Made by a program: the position numbers and the translations under genes. From assembly GCA_028554795.2 (NCBI GenBank), contig CM068838.1:92834974-92898973 (forward strand): a stretch of DNA of 64,000 nt, read 5' to 3'. Each line of letters starts with the position of its first letter. Position 1 is the first letter of the stretch. This document shows, in pieces, positions 35,531 through 44,379 of the stretch. The notes under the pieces were generated by a model. It worked only from the letters and a program-made list of their open reading frames with translations. It had not been told where the DNA came from and made no database searches. This stretch comes from Sinohyriopsis cumingii (lineage: Eukaryota > Mollusca > Bivalvia > Unionida > Unionidae).

Positions 35531-35976
35531 ATGAATCCAGTGTACCGAGGTGTTGCTCGACAGCGATGACACGGTTTAGGAGATATGTTAAAATCAACTT
35601 TTCGTTCGGTGGCCGCGGTGTTGAAACCGATGGTGACACGCGGATGCACGCCTTGAAAGATGCGGCATTGACACACGGTAAAGAATTTCTACAAAATGTC
35701 ATCGACAAACGAAACTCTAAAGAAGCCTTCTTGAGAGCAGGCAAAAATGTCTTGTTGCAAACGGTTAAAGACCTTTTGGGTCGACGGGAAACACCTATAA
35801 ATGCCCTGAACGCTACCGATTCAGGCATTTCCGCTTCCCTGAAGCCACAGAAAGGACAAGGCAGAAAAAGACGAAGAAGAAAACCCCATTCACAAGACTT
35901 CACACTTCTAAAGCTAGAAAGGCAAAAAAAGAAGAACTCCTCGAGTCTTAGACGTTTTCGATTATTAAAGTATTAA
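35531..35976 (+). CDS. Basic core/pVI-like protein, copy 1
   Basis: Starts with MNPVYRG. The middle is a long helix ALKDAALTHGKEFLQNVIDK with AFLRAGKNVLLQTVKDLLGR, then GRKRRRRK and a Lys/Arg-rich end SLRRFRLLKY. The order of an amphipathic helix and a basic end between penton and major capsid genes is standard in Polintons, where it is compared with adenoviral pVI/pVII. It probably links DNA to capsid. Broken. Confidence 0.65.
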
Positions 35977-35991
35977 GAAACAGAACAAATT

Positions 35992-37254
35992 ATGCACCGA
36001 CAGTCTTGCGCCTGTTCCAGGTCGGAACTGGATCTGTTTGCCATGCCACCTACCATGATGACGATGCAAGAATCCCAATGGGTTGAATTTCATCCCGTCT
36101 CCTTATTGGCCGATTCCGCTCCCATCGTGTTTGAAATCAAAGGACAGCCCGAGGATTACATCGATCTGAACAGCAGTTTCTTGTATTTGAAAGTCAAAGT
36201 TCTAGATAAAACTGGAGGTGCTATAGACGGTGACGAGAAAGTAGCTCCCATCAACATTTTCATGCATTCCTTGTTCAGTGGAGTGGACTTGTACTTGAAT
36301 AACAAACTAGTCAGTAGCAGCATGGATACTTACCCGTATCGTGCCTACCTGGAAAATCTCTTGACGTACGGAATAGATGCCAAGAAAACTCATCTCAATG
36401 CCTGTGTGGTATGGAAACCTGACGATGCGGGGTAGTTTGAGGAAACCGAAATTAATACAACCAAAGCACACAATGAGGGATTTGCAGAACGAAGAGACAA
36501 AATGAAAGAGGGAAAGAGTTTAGAACTGATGGATCTTTTGCATTTGGACATGCGGTTGCAAGAAAAGTATTTGCTGAACGAGGTGAATGTCCGCTTGAGA
36601 CTGAATTGCAGCACTATCGCTTTCCAATTAGTGGCTGATAGTACCGATTACAAAACCATCATCCAAGAAGCCAGACTCTATGTACGACGCGTGGAACTGT
36701 TACCTAAAGTGGGAAACGACATCAGTCACACTTTGAGCAGAGCGACCGCCAAGTATCCAATACGACGTATGGAAGTGAACATTCCCACTGGACAACGATC
36801 CATGATCGAAGATCATCTGTTCCAAGGACAGTTACCCAAACGTTTAATCCTTGGTATGGTGGAGAATACAGCCTTCAATGGAGTCCACAATCAAAACCCT
36901 TTCCACTTTTAACAGTTTGGCGTGTCGAAGATTGACGTCAGTTGCAATGGCAAGACCTTGTGTACCCGACCTTTCGAGCCTGACTTTGACAAAAAGAATT
37001 ACTTGAGGTCGTACTTGTCCCTGTACGAAGCCACGGGACAGTTAGGAACCAACACCAGTCATGGCATTACGTACGAGGATTATGCAGGAGGCTATGCTTT
37101 GTGTGCTTTTGATTTCACTCCAGACCAAGGCAGCGAGGAGGGACATTTCCACCCTATAAAATCCGGCCAGATTCGTGTGGAAATTCAGTTTGCTTCAAAT
37201 CTAACAGAGACGGTGAACGTCATCTTGTATGCAGAATTTGACAATATGATATAA
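35992..37254 (+). CDS. Major capsid protein (double jelly-roll), copy 1
   Basis: Forms the trimeric capsomers. Blocks seen: SCACSRSELDLFAMPPTMMT; PIVFEIKGQPEDYIDLNSSF; LYLKVKVLDK; FMHSLFSGVDLYLNNKLVSS; DTYPYRAYLENLLTYG; VELLPKVGNDISHTL; PFEPDFDKKNYLRSYLSLYE; GYALCAFDFTPDQGSEEGHF; and RVEIQFASNLTETVNVILYA at the end. These match Polinton/adintovirus major capsid proteins, with the DLYLNxxLV and YPYRAYxExLL region most telling. The end of the gene is part of a 345-bp tandem duplication. Broken. Confidence 0.9.
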
Positions 37255-37694
37255 ATCAACAGTTTGAGAGAAGTCATTCTAGACTATTAGAAGTCGTGGA
37301 AGACTGTTATCCCTCTTTACCTAGTGGAGAAATTTTGGACATGGAATGTGAGGTCGTACTTGTCCCTGTACGAAACCACGGGACAGTTAGGAACCAACAC
37401 CAGTCATGGCATTACGTACGAGGATTATGCAGGAGGCTATGCTTTGTGTGCTTTTGATTTCACTCCAGACTAAGGCAGCGACGAGGGACATTTCCACCCT
37501 ATAAAATCCGGCCAGATTCGTGTGGAAATTCAGTTTGCTTCAAATCTAACAGAGACGGTGAACGTCATCTTGTATGCAGAATTTGACAATATGATATAAA
37601 TCAACAGTTTGAGAGAAGTCATTCTAGACTATTAGAAGTCGTGGAAGACTGTTATCCCTCTTTACCTAGTGGAGAAACTTTGGACATGGAATGT
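37005..37694. repeat. 345-bp direct tandem duplication
   Basis: 37005-37349 and 37350-37694 are almost identical. The unit covers the last part of the major capsid gene and the first bases of the next gene. GAGG occurs at both junctions, a possible microhomology. Copy 2 has the unit once, so the duplication arose in copy 1 after the two diverged, and recently judging by identity. Confidence 0.93.
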
Positions 37695-38171
37695 GAGGAG
37701 ACCATAAAAGAAGAATCCCAGGACAAAGGTGCAGAAGTCATGATGAAGTCCCGATGGCCAGAACAAGAAGCATATTTAGTCTCCTGTTTTGCTACAGTCC
37801 TGGGAGATAAAATTAAGGAATTGATCAAGAAAGGTTGCTATGGATGTCAAAACGATCATCCTAGCCAAATTCAACACGATAAATGTGTGATGCTTTGTCA
37901 AGAAGAGAAATTGGACGAGTATCTGGAAAAAGCCTGGAGTCCCATCGAGATAGAATTCGTGTTTGATCAATGGTATAAAGGCTTGCGTAAATATTCTTCC
38001 CCTCTATTAACGCCTCTGGAGATCCGTCGCATAGAAACTCTCGTGAACCAGGGTCCGAAGTCGGGAGTTCGTACCCCTTTATTTGTCAGACATTTTCCAA
38101 GAGAAAATCAGGATCGAATTGATCACTTATTATTACCTGTGAAGAAAAGAAAACCCACAAAAAATGGATAA
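37641..38171 (+). CDS. Conserved Polinton Cys/His protein, copy 1
   Basis: Acidic front (GETLDMECEETIKEESQDKG), then RWPEQEAYLVSCFATVLGDK and a conserved GCYGCQNDHPSQIQHDKCVM, a C-x2-C...H...H...C pattern that could bind zinc. The C-terminal half (FVFDQWYKGLRKYSSPLLTP) ends in basic PVKKRKPTKNG. The same order between major capsid and protease recurs in Polintons of other animals. Function unknown. It overlaps the protease start by a few bases. Confidence 0.7.
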   Translation: MEDCYPSLPSGETLDMECEETIKEESQDKGAEVMMKSRWPEQEAYLVSCFATVLGDKIKELIKKGCYGCQNDHPSQIQHDKCVMLCQEEKLDEYLEKAWSPIEIEFVFDQWYKGLRKYSSPLLTPLEIRRIETLVNQGPKSGVRTPLFVRHFPRENQDRIDHLLLPVKKRKPTKNG

Positions 38172-38637
38172 CTGGGAACTTTATTACCTTTTGAACCACA
38201 GTTAGTACACTGCTTCTTGGAATCCTGTCGTATGTGCTAAAGATGAACTCCCTCGTCGCAAACCTCAAGACCATCAAGCTTACGTGATCAACACGGACGA
38301 CAGTCATCTCCCAGGAACCCACTGGGTAGCCGTCTACTTTCCTCAAGAAGGATGTGTGGAATATTTCGATTCATATGGATTGCCTCCTTTGGAAGACGAT
38401 ATCACTGACTTTATGAGAAGAAATTCTCAGACCACACGATTCAATAATGTGAAATTACAAGGCACATATTCCTTGGTGTGTGGACAATATTGTGTGCATG
38501 TTCTGCATCATCGCAGTCTGGGATATTCTTTAGAACATTTAGTGACTTATTCTGATCGTCATTCTTCTAGAAACGATGAGAAAGTAGATCGATGGTTTTG
38601 TGACCACTATGCTTATCTTTTGTCTTTAGCTAGGTAA
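38167..38637 (+). CDS. Adenain-type cysteine protease, copy 1
   Basis: C5-family maturation protease. The catalytic His lies in LPGTHWVAVYFPQEG, the acidic partner in VEYFDSYGLPP, and the Gln/Cys in LVCGQYCVHVLHH. The C-terminus (KVDRWFCDHYAYLLSLAR) is also typical. It would cut capsid and core precursors. An AATAAA-type signal follows (AATAAAAATG near 38809). Broken near its front. Confidence 0.88.
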
Positions 38638-38943
38638 CTTAGTGTACATCAATGGCCCAATGACTTCCAACAGTGGAAATCATAATTTCATTCACAACGT
38701 TGTCAGCCATGTCCCATAAATTGTTAGTAATTAGAAAAACATTTTGTAAGTTAAAGTGAATGGTTAATGTTAAAATTGTATTGTTACTTGTTAGTGTAAA
38801 GTGATTTGAATAAAAATGTTGTGATTTGAAAACAAATGCTTTTGTGATTTGTTTCGCTATAGGTATCATGATTCATGCTCTTTGACTTCTTTCTATCCCT
38901 CACATGACACTAATTTAGCGTTCCGACTAGAAAACCGTGTAGG

Positions 38944-38982
38944 GATGTTTTCCTTCACGTCCGCGCTTTGACCATAAAAACA
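38944..38982 (+). promoter_or_regulatory. Shared promoter element of gene A, copy 1
   Basis: GATGTTTTCCTTCACGTCCG plus CGCTTT at 38944-38969, followed by a TATA-like CATAAAAAC. The same block precedes genes B and C and their counterparts in copy 2. Confidence 0.75.
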
Positions 38983-39031
38983 GGTCAGTCTCCAGTCTGA
39001 CCATCCATTGTCGACTCATCCTCCTACGAAG

Positions 39032-39346
39032 ATGTGCTCAAGATTATCCAAGGTGAACGAAGCCTACGTGAATATACATCGTGTCAGACAAAGTCTGATA
39101 CCAAAGCCTGAAGAGATAGAGAATGTTAGAATATTTAAGGTCACTGAAGACCTGATAGAAGAGCTCTTCAGAGAAGAAACTAACAGGGAGAAAGAAGAAT
39201 GGGCAGAGAAGTACAGACTTCAGAAACAGCAGAGAAAACAGAGTGACAGAAACAGCAAACTGAACCTGACAGAGGATTTGTCGACTGTCGTGTCGACACC
39301 AAAGAGTTCTTCTTCTCTTTCCGAAGAAGCAGACCTTATCTTCTGA
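39032..39346 (+). CDS. Gene A: small charged helical protein, copy 1
   Basis: MCSRLSKVNEAYVNIHRVRQ, then SLIPKPEEIENVRIFKVTED and a Glu/Arg/Lys-rich helix (LFREETNREKEEWAEKYRLQ), then a Ser-rich acidic end (SSSLSEEADLIF). Probably a coiled coil in the middle. No family recognised. The copy 2 counterpart is longer at the end. It is bounded by the shared promoter element and a histone-type stem-loop about 80 bases after its stop, and has no AATAAA of its own in the expected place. The start is the first ATG after the TATA-like box. Confidence 0.65.
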   Translation: MCSRLSKVNEAYVNIHRVRQSLIPKPEEIENVRIFKVTEDLIEELFREETNREKEEWAEKYRLQKQQRKQSDRNSKLNLTEDLSTVVSTPKSSSSLSEEADLIF

Positions 39347-39425
39347 GAAAGCCTGTCGTCAGAGGAGGCCGCAATCTTAGAACCTAAAAAGATTGCCATA
39401 GCTCCTCGTTCACACAACAAAAACC

Positions 39426-39464
39426 AGCCCTTTTCAGGGCTACACCATACTCTAGAAAAGAAAT
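39426..39464 (+). terminator. Histone-type 3' stem-loop module of gene A, copy 1
   Basis: Perfect 6-bp stem AGCCCT / AGGGCT with loop TTTC (39426-39441), ACACCA after it and AGAAAAGAAAT starting 12 bases later. This is the order SLBP stem-loop, cleavage region, U7-type element found in replication-dependent histone mRNAs. Confidence 0.8.
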
Positions 39465-39614
39465 AACAATCCATTGCCTATAATAAGTTAGAAAAAAATA
39501 GAAGTGCGTTAATAAGCACATGAATTCTTTATCTTGGTTAAAAATGTGTGTATAAGCATTTTCTTTAAGTGGTTAATGAATTTTTTTTATAATAGTGATG
39601 GGTAGTAAAAAGTG

Positions 39615-39665
39615 AGTGTTTCTTTTAGGTCCGCGCGTTTTTAGATAATGATCTAGGTAATATAA
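39615..39665 (+). promoter_or_regulatory. Second promoter-like block between genes A and B, copy 1
   Basis: GTGTTTCTTTTAGGTCCGCG followed by CGTTTTT, a GATCTAGGTAATATAAGT segment with a TATA-like box, and then the shared element. It is a variant of the shared element (GTCCGCG core) and is kept in copy 2 near 50005-50062. Confidence 0.6.
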
Positions 39666-39681
39666 GTTTTGGGTCTTAGGG

Positions 39682-39719
39682 TATGTTTTCCTTCACGTCC
39701 GTGCTTTTCATATAAATAC
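39682..39719 (+). promoter_or_regulatory. Shared promoter element of gene B, copy 1
   Basis: TATGTTTTCCTTCACGTCCG plus TGCTTTT, followed directly by CATATAAATAC. Confidence 0.75.
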
Positions 39720-39804
39720 GAAAACACTCGGCAATCTAGCTACCCTTGTTGATTGATCAACAGTAAATATTATCAGCAGGCTAGCAAAACTTTTATAACT
39801 CCAG

Positions 39805-40263
39805 ATGCATCTGGAATATGCCAGACGCCTACTTAATGAACTGGCAGCGGAGACCATCGTCGAAGAAGGTAGGATAAAAGAGGAGGAGGAGCAAAATAGG
39901 AAAAAAGAAGAGGAGGAAAAGAACATAGGAATCAGGTCTTACCCTATGATGAGACATGTGTGTGGAGTGAAACCACTGTCACCTCCAGAGCCAGTACTTC
40001 CAGTACCACAACGTGAGCAGCAACAAGCACAAGCAGCAGTACCACAGCCTGTAGTAGCAGTTCCACAAAGGTTACATCCACGGCTGTGGCACAGAAGACA
40101 AAGAAGGGAGCGGGAACAAGTATTCCGAATCCCAGAGATAGAAGATTGGGGTACAGAGGCTACTCATCAAGCCTCTGCACTCCCAACCACTACTATAAAT
40201 TGGGAAGGGGATTGGATTAGACGTTGTGTCTGTGCTGCCAGGTCTGGAAGGTGCCACCATTAA
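39805..40263 (+). CDS. Gene B: small charged protein, copy 1
   Basis: MHLEYARRLLNELAAETIVE, then a strongly charged helix (EEEEQNRKKEEEEKN), a Pro/Gln/Val-rich linker (PEPVLPVPQREQQQAQAAVP) and FRIPEIEDWGTEATHQASAL before a Trp/Arg end. The front helix and the RIPExEDWxxEATHxASALP block are shared with copy 2; the linker is not, so it evolves fast. No family recognised. The promoter element lies about 90 bases upstream and the stem-loop 30 bases downstream of the stop. Confidence 0.6.
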   Translation: MHLEYARRLLNELAAETIVEEGRIKEEEEQNRKKEEEEKNIGIRSYPMMRHVCGVKPLSPPEPVLPVPQREQQQAQAAVPQPVVAVPQRLHPRLWHRRQRREREQVFRIPEIEDWGTEATHQASALPTTTINWEGDWIRRCVCAARSGRCHH

Positions 40264-40292
40264 CCAGGTGACCCTGGAGTTCTAACAAAAAC

Positions 40293-40331
40293 AGCCCTTT
40301 TCATGGCTAAACAAAACTCCAGAAAAGAGAT
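40293..40331 (+). terminator. Histone-type 3' stem-loop module of gene B, copy 1
   Basis: AGCCCT, TTTC, ATGGCT at 40293-40308 (one mismatch in the stem), then AGAAAAGAGAT 12 bases later. CAAAAAC precedes the stem. Confidence 0.7.
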
Positions 40332-40444
40332 ACTATTCATTTTGCCATTAATATAATGTGGAGTAGTGTGAATATAAACACTCGCTCCTTTCTGGGATGA
40401 TTGTGTGTGTGTGTGTGTGTGTGTGTTTGTGTTTGTAAGCAATA

Positions 40445-40825
40445 AAGTAAGTCTGTGTGGATAGTAGATTATTGGGGTTTGTAAGCTCTGAAGTACGTAT
40501 GTGTGAATAGTAGAGTGTGTGGTTATTAAACCTTCCCTACTGTGTGGATGGTATGTTTGGGTTTTGTTTTTATTTATTTGCTGCTTAGCGTGTGTGGATA
40601 GTAGATTATTGTTATGTTCTTGATGCTTCGGGGTATTTGGATAGTATAGTATGGGCTTGATTGTGATGCTTCCCGTGTGTGGATAGTATATTTTGGTTAT
40701 GTTTATGCTGCTTCGATGTATGAATAGTATATTATGGCTTTGATTTTACTGCTTCGCGTGTGTGGATAGTATATTATGGTTATGTTATTTGTGTAGTCAT
40801 TACTGTGTGGATAGTAGATAATATG
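40445..40825. repeat. GTGTGGATAGTA motif array between genes B and C, copy 1
   Basis: Nine or so copies of GTGTGGATAGTAKATTATGG, spaced about 40-50 bases apart with unlike sequence between. Preceded by a (GT)n tract near 40402. Copy 2 has a shorter array of the same motif at the same place. An iteron-like or enhancer-like arrangement. Confidence 0.85.
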
Positions 40826-40842
40826 AGAAGAAAAAAGTAGGG

Positions 40843-40880
40843 GATGTTTTCCTTCACGTCCGTGCTTTTCAAATAAGAAC
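40843..40880 (+). promoter_or_regulatory. Shared promoter element of gene C, copy 1
   Basis: GATGTTTTCCTTCACGTCCG plus TGCTTTTCAAATAAGAA at the end of the GTGTGGATAGTA array. Confidence 0.75.
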
Positions 40881-40930
40881 GGATAGCATTCGCCGTTCGC
40901 GACATTCTACGGAATAACTGAAAGAAGAAG

Positions 40931-41427
40931 ATGGCAGCAGCTTCAAACCTGTTCAACAATTTAAAGGAAACATAATATTGGATGATAAATAGTGAATATG
41001 TATTGGAAAGAATTGAAAGAGAATGGAGGATAAGAAAAAGCCTGGACTTTGCTAACAAACTAAAAGAAGCCAGCGAGAAGATAGAGGAGATTATAGAAGA
41101 AGAAGTGAAGAAGTTTAGAGGGTTCATTAATCCACCCTATGTCAGAGTTGGAACTTTAAAAGAGGCTCTGTATAACATTATAGAAGTAAGGTGTTTTTTG
41201 GAAGGCATGGTGAAATGGTCAGATTGGCCATTTGTCAAAAGAGGCCTGGACAAGCTGAAGAACTTATGAGAAAAGTGATGGAGGAAGAAGTAAAGAAGAT
41301 TAAAGACAAGTGGAGCAAAGAAAGAAAGGATAAGGAAAACTTAAAGAAAAAAGAGGCCTTTGAAAAACTAAATAACAGTTGGATCAGGATACAGGAGAAG
41401 TTTAGTTCTATGGGTAATCCTGACTGA
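40931..41427 (+). CDS. Gene C: coiled-coil charged protein, copy 1
   Basis: Front MAAASNLFNNLKET, then YVLERIEREWRIRKSLDFAN, KIEEIIEEEVKKFRGFINPP, YVRVGTLKEALYNIIEVRCF, and at the end EEEVKKIKDKWSKERKDKEN with AFEKLNNSWIRIQEKFSSMG. Predicted almost wholly helical with coiled coils and balanced Glu/Lys. It aligns with 48564-49086 in copy 2. It ends about 100 bases before a perfect stem-loop. Unknown function; composition would suit a structural or nucleic-acid associated protein. Broken. Confidence 0.6.
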
Positions 41428-41527
41428 TTACCAGAAAATGAAAAGAGCAAGAAAGGATATTTGGGAAAGATAAGGGGATGCATGAAGAAGTGGAGGAAAT
41501 AGAAGAAGAAGAAGAAGAAACCCAAAA

Positions 41528-41570
41528 GGCCCTTTTCAGGGCCATTCATATGCCTCGAAAAGAAATTGAC
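41528..41570 (+). terminator. Histone-type 3' stem-loop module of gene C, copy 1
   Basis: CCAAAA, stem GGCCCT, loop TTTC, stem AGGGCC (41528-41543), CATTCA, then GAAAAGAAATTG from 41557, 13 bases after the stem. This is the closest of all to the metazoan histone consensus, including the flanking A-rich bases. Confidence 0.82.
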
Positions 41571-41605
41571 TTTCTTGCCTATCTTTTTTTTAAAATGTCT
41601 CTGGT

Positions 41606-41885
41606 CTCTTGTCTGTGTTCTATCCATTTCCCATGTTCAATTTCCATTGTCCCTAGACAGTCCTACCATGTTAAATTTCCCCATGTTAAACTCCCCTTGT
41701 CGCTATAGTGTCGGTCCTGTATTCCCCATGTTCAATTCCCCTTGTCGCTATAGTGCCGGTCCTGTATTCCCCATATTAAATTCCCCTTGTCGCTATAATG
41801 CATACCCTGTGTTCCCGATGTTAAATTCCCATTGTCGCCAAAGTGCTGGGACCCTATTTTAACATTAAAGTCCCCTTGTCGCTGA
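41606..41885. repeat. Right terminal and subterminal repeats, copy 1
   Basis: 41606-41656 is the inverted partner of the left terminus. Beyond it, to about 41885, lie about four tandem units of about 50 bases on the theme TTCCCCATGTTAAATTCCCC and TTGTCGCTATAGTGCCGGTC. The same theme in reverse complement flanks the right end of copy 2. Confidence 0.8.
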
Positions 41886-42149
41886 ATCGTGCCTATACAC
41901 TACTTTCATTTATGTATTGACTAAAGTACTGTCAGAGCAGAGATTTTAAAATGTGTCTGTGTTAGATTCATTTCGGGGCAAGGTATTTTACCCTGATTTT
42001 TTGACAGTAAATATCGAAGCACAGTCGGGCAGGCGAACGTGTGTAGTGTGATTTCCACTAATGAAGGCTGCAGCAGCCTTTTCCTCGTCCTTAGAGCCCT
42101 TAATGTAAATTCGCATGTAGTTTTTAAATTCTTAAATTTAGAGAAAGGT
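41886..42149. other. No feature seen
   Basis: Short spacer between the Polinton end and a LINE fragment. Confidence 0.4.
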
Positions 42150-43075
42150 TCCTTACAAGAGTTATAAATAATGAGGATTTGTTTCGAATTGTCTTCCTCC
42201 GTGCACCATGAAAACTTTTTTGGGTTGTTTAATTAGTCTGGGAGGCGTTAGAGGAACAAAACGTTTGGATCTTTGAAAGCTGAATGTTTGTATATCTGAA
42301 CGAATTTCTAATGGAAAAGGTCTATATGGTATTTTTAGCTTGGTATAATGATTTGTATCTGGTTTGGGAAACAGATGCAATGGCAGGGTTCAAAGGGTCG
42401 TATCTTAATCTCAATGGATACTGTACTGATGTTTCTCTCCGATGAGATACAGGTGGTTCATTCACTTCAAAGGTTTTGACAAGGGGATTCCCAAATGGCT
42501 TAAAACCAAATCGCATTGCTTGGTGGTGAATTGGGTCAACCATCTTTAATTAAGGCTTTGTGACTGACCCAAAACAAAGCATCCATAGCCCAGCTTGGAC
42601 AAAATCAAGGTTCTATATAGGTTAAGAACGACTTTCCATAAACACCCCAGTCAGTGTGTTTTACTACTTTTAGTAAATCGCGGCTTTTCAAGCATTTAGC
42701 TTTCAACATCTTCATACGTGGAATGAATCTGAATTTTATGTTGTTGTTATTGTTGTAGGGTTTAACGCCATTTATCAGCACAAGATAGGCTATACATGGC
42801 GGCCAGTATAATTGGTGGAGGAAGAACGCTGGAAAACCCCGGGAAGAACCACCGACCCACTAGAAGCTACTGGCAGGCTTTCTCACGTACCAACGTTAGC
42901 CGAGGCTGAGACTCGAACTCACGCAGACAGAGATGAGATGGCAGTGATCCGTAATGGCGAGCGCTTTAGACCACTCGGCCACTCGGGTCCCCGAATTTGC
43001 TGTCGAAGACAATGTGTTGCGCATCAACAAGTAGAGGTTTTACACACACCGTAGCTGACAGAAGTGCATGCATAT
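42150..43075 (-). mobile_element. Jockey-like LINE fragment split by a SINE
   Basis: The minus strand encodes the RT thumb region of a Jockey/CR1-type LINE: LVDAQHIVFDSKF right of the SINE, and left of it FRFIPRMKMLKAKCLKSRDL, LLKVVKHTDWGVYGKSFLT, then MVDPIHHQAMRFGFKPFGNP, NEPPVSHRRETSVQYPLRLR and YDPLNPA. The order and wording match the ...SKLxFxPHIKxLKxKC... to ...LDPIHHQGLRLxLGAFRTSP... stretch of this clade. The RT core, endonuclease and 3' end are missing. Several stops and frame changes make it dead. It is a different clade from the RNase H LINE at 4.7 kb. Confidence 0.82.
42745..42990 (-). mobile_element. tRNA-derived SINE copy 5, nested in the LINE
   Basis: Full-length minus-strand copy with the (AAC)n tail at the left (TGTTGTTGTTATTGTTG) and the tRNA-like head at the right. 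GAATTT flanks it on both sides (left near 42736, right near 42991). The interrupted protein reading of the LINE continues across it, which fixes the boundaries and shows that the SINE is younger than the LINE. Confidence 0.93.
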
Positions 43076-44347
43076 CGTTTATGATTTTGATAATTTAAAA
43101 CCAAAGACAGTGGCCCAATATCGAATATTATTTATATTTTGTCGCAATGTTCTTTCATTTGTTCGCAAATATGTCGATCAAAAACATGTTAAGGCATCAT
43201 CAACATATAGGTAGCAATCCACACCAGGAGCCATACATTTGGTAATTTATTCATTCTGATGATGAAACGCGTAACAGATCATTACACTCTTAAGATAACA
43301 ACACACGAAAATACACTGAATTTCCAACCAAATCATCAAGCTATTTATAATGAAGGTGTATAAAAGTGTTGAAGTACGGGAGGGGGGAATCCAACGGGGA
43401 TTCTGCAATTAATTTGGAAGCAAATATCTGGTCGTGTAAAGACATGAAAAAAGTGTCTCTTGGCGAATGTAAAGAAAACCATTCTTAAGCTGGAATGTAA
43501 CTTTATTCGAGTGGATAAAAACACAATTTTTTTTTAAAAACGTGTCGAAACGTCTTGTGCTTGCAAGAATACATATTTTAATTCAGCTAATATATGAAAA
43601 TGGCGTAGAAGAGTTTATGATATTCTTCCGAGTATCCGATGATGCGTAAAGCCTGCTTCACATTGCACTCATCCCCTTCATATTTATTGTGACGTGAACA
43701 GTCAAAGATTAAAGTGACCTAACAGGTGCATCCATTATTCATGATGGGATATAACATGAGTAAAGAGGTTTCGTTTTGACGTTGTAAAAACCTGGAAAGT
43801 TGACAGCTTGAGGATGTTTCTTTTTAACGAAAAGTAGGCATTCGACAGAGATGGCCAAAAGGAATTAGTTACTCGAGTAGTTATAGCAAGTGAACTAGAG
43901 TTACTAAGTATTACCAATTCAGAAAGAAGTTTACAGGGAACAGAGTATATCGTCACTTCTGAAGACAAATATGGGTTTGTACTATGCTACTGAAAAGAAA
44001 GAGTGGGCTGGTGAGATAGAAGTAATGAAAGTGTGGTACAACATCATGTACTGGGATATTGCAAACGTTTTTTTTAAAAGTTGACAGGACAGCTGGATGA
44101 ACTTTTAAACACGCTTATGGGCGATTACAGGAAAGGCAAGACATAATTATATATCAAATTGACTACAGGAACTCTTGTATCACCTAATAGAGATCTATTT
44201 TCCTGCTGCTCTCTGTCCGCCATCTCAACATCTATATTCAGAGTCACACCAGGTGTTGTTAGAAGTGCGTACATTACATATCTTGCTGGATAAGTTGAAC
44301 TGAATGTATACTTCCTATCTGCTAATCTGTATTTCCCTTCTTGATGG

Positions 44348-44379
<32 letters not shown>

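Larger units (their letters stand above)
25800..41885 (+). mobile_element. Polinton/Maverick copy 1, near full length, broken
   Basis: An element of about 16 kb carrying, in order, protein-primed PolB, BIR gene, unknown genes, packaging ATPase, core-like genes, chromodomain integrase, minor and major capsid, protease and three small genes. The terminal inverted segments 25800-25850 and 41606-41656 match at nearly every base. Right of them, to about 41885, subterminal tandem repeats are present that also occur at the right end of copy 2, so the element probably extends there. No 6-bp target duplication could be fixed. Most genes are broken and the total exceeds ten breaks, so it is a fossil. 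Gene order matches copy 2 throughout. Confidence 0.93.

Noticed and set aside
39032-41427. Genes A-C as captured histone genes, given their stem-loops
   Set aside because: None shows a histone fold or tail motif; only the 3' signal resembles histone genes.
42162-42543. Host gene with a proline-rich basic product
   Set aside because: The phrase DPIHHQAMRFGFKPFGNP and its neighbours match the RT thumb of Jockey-type LINEs.
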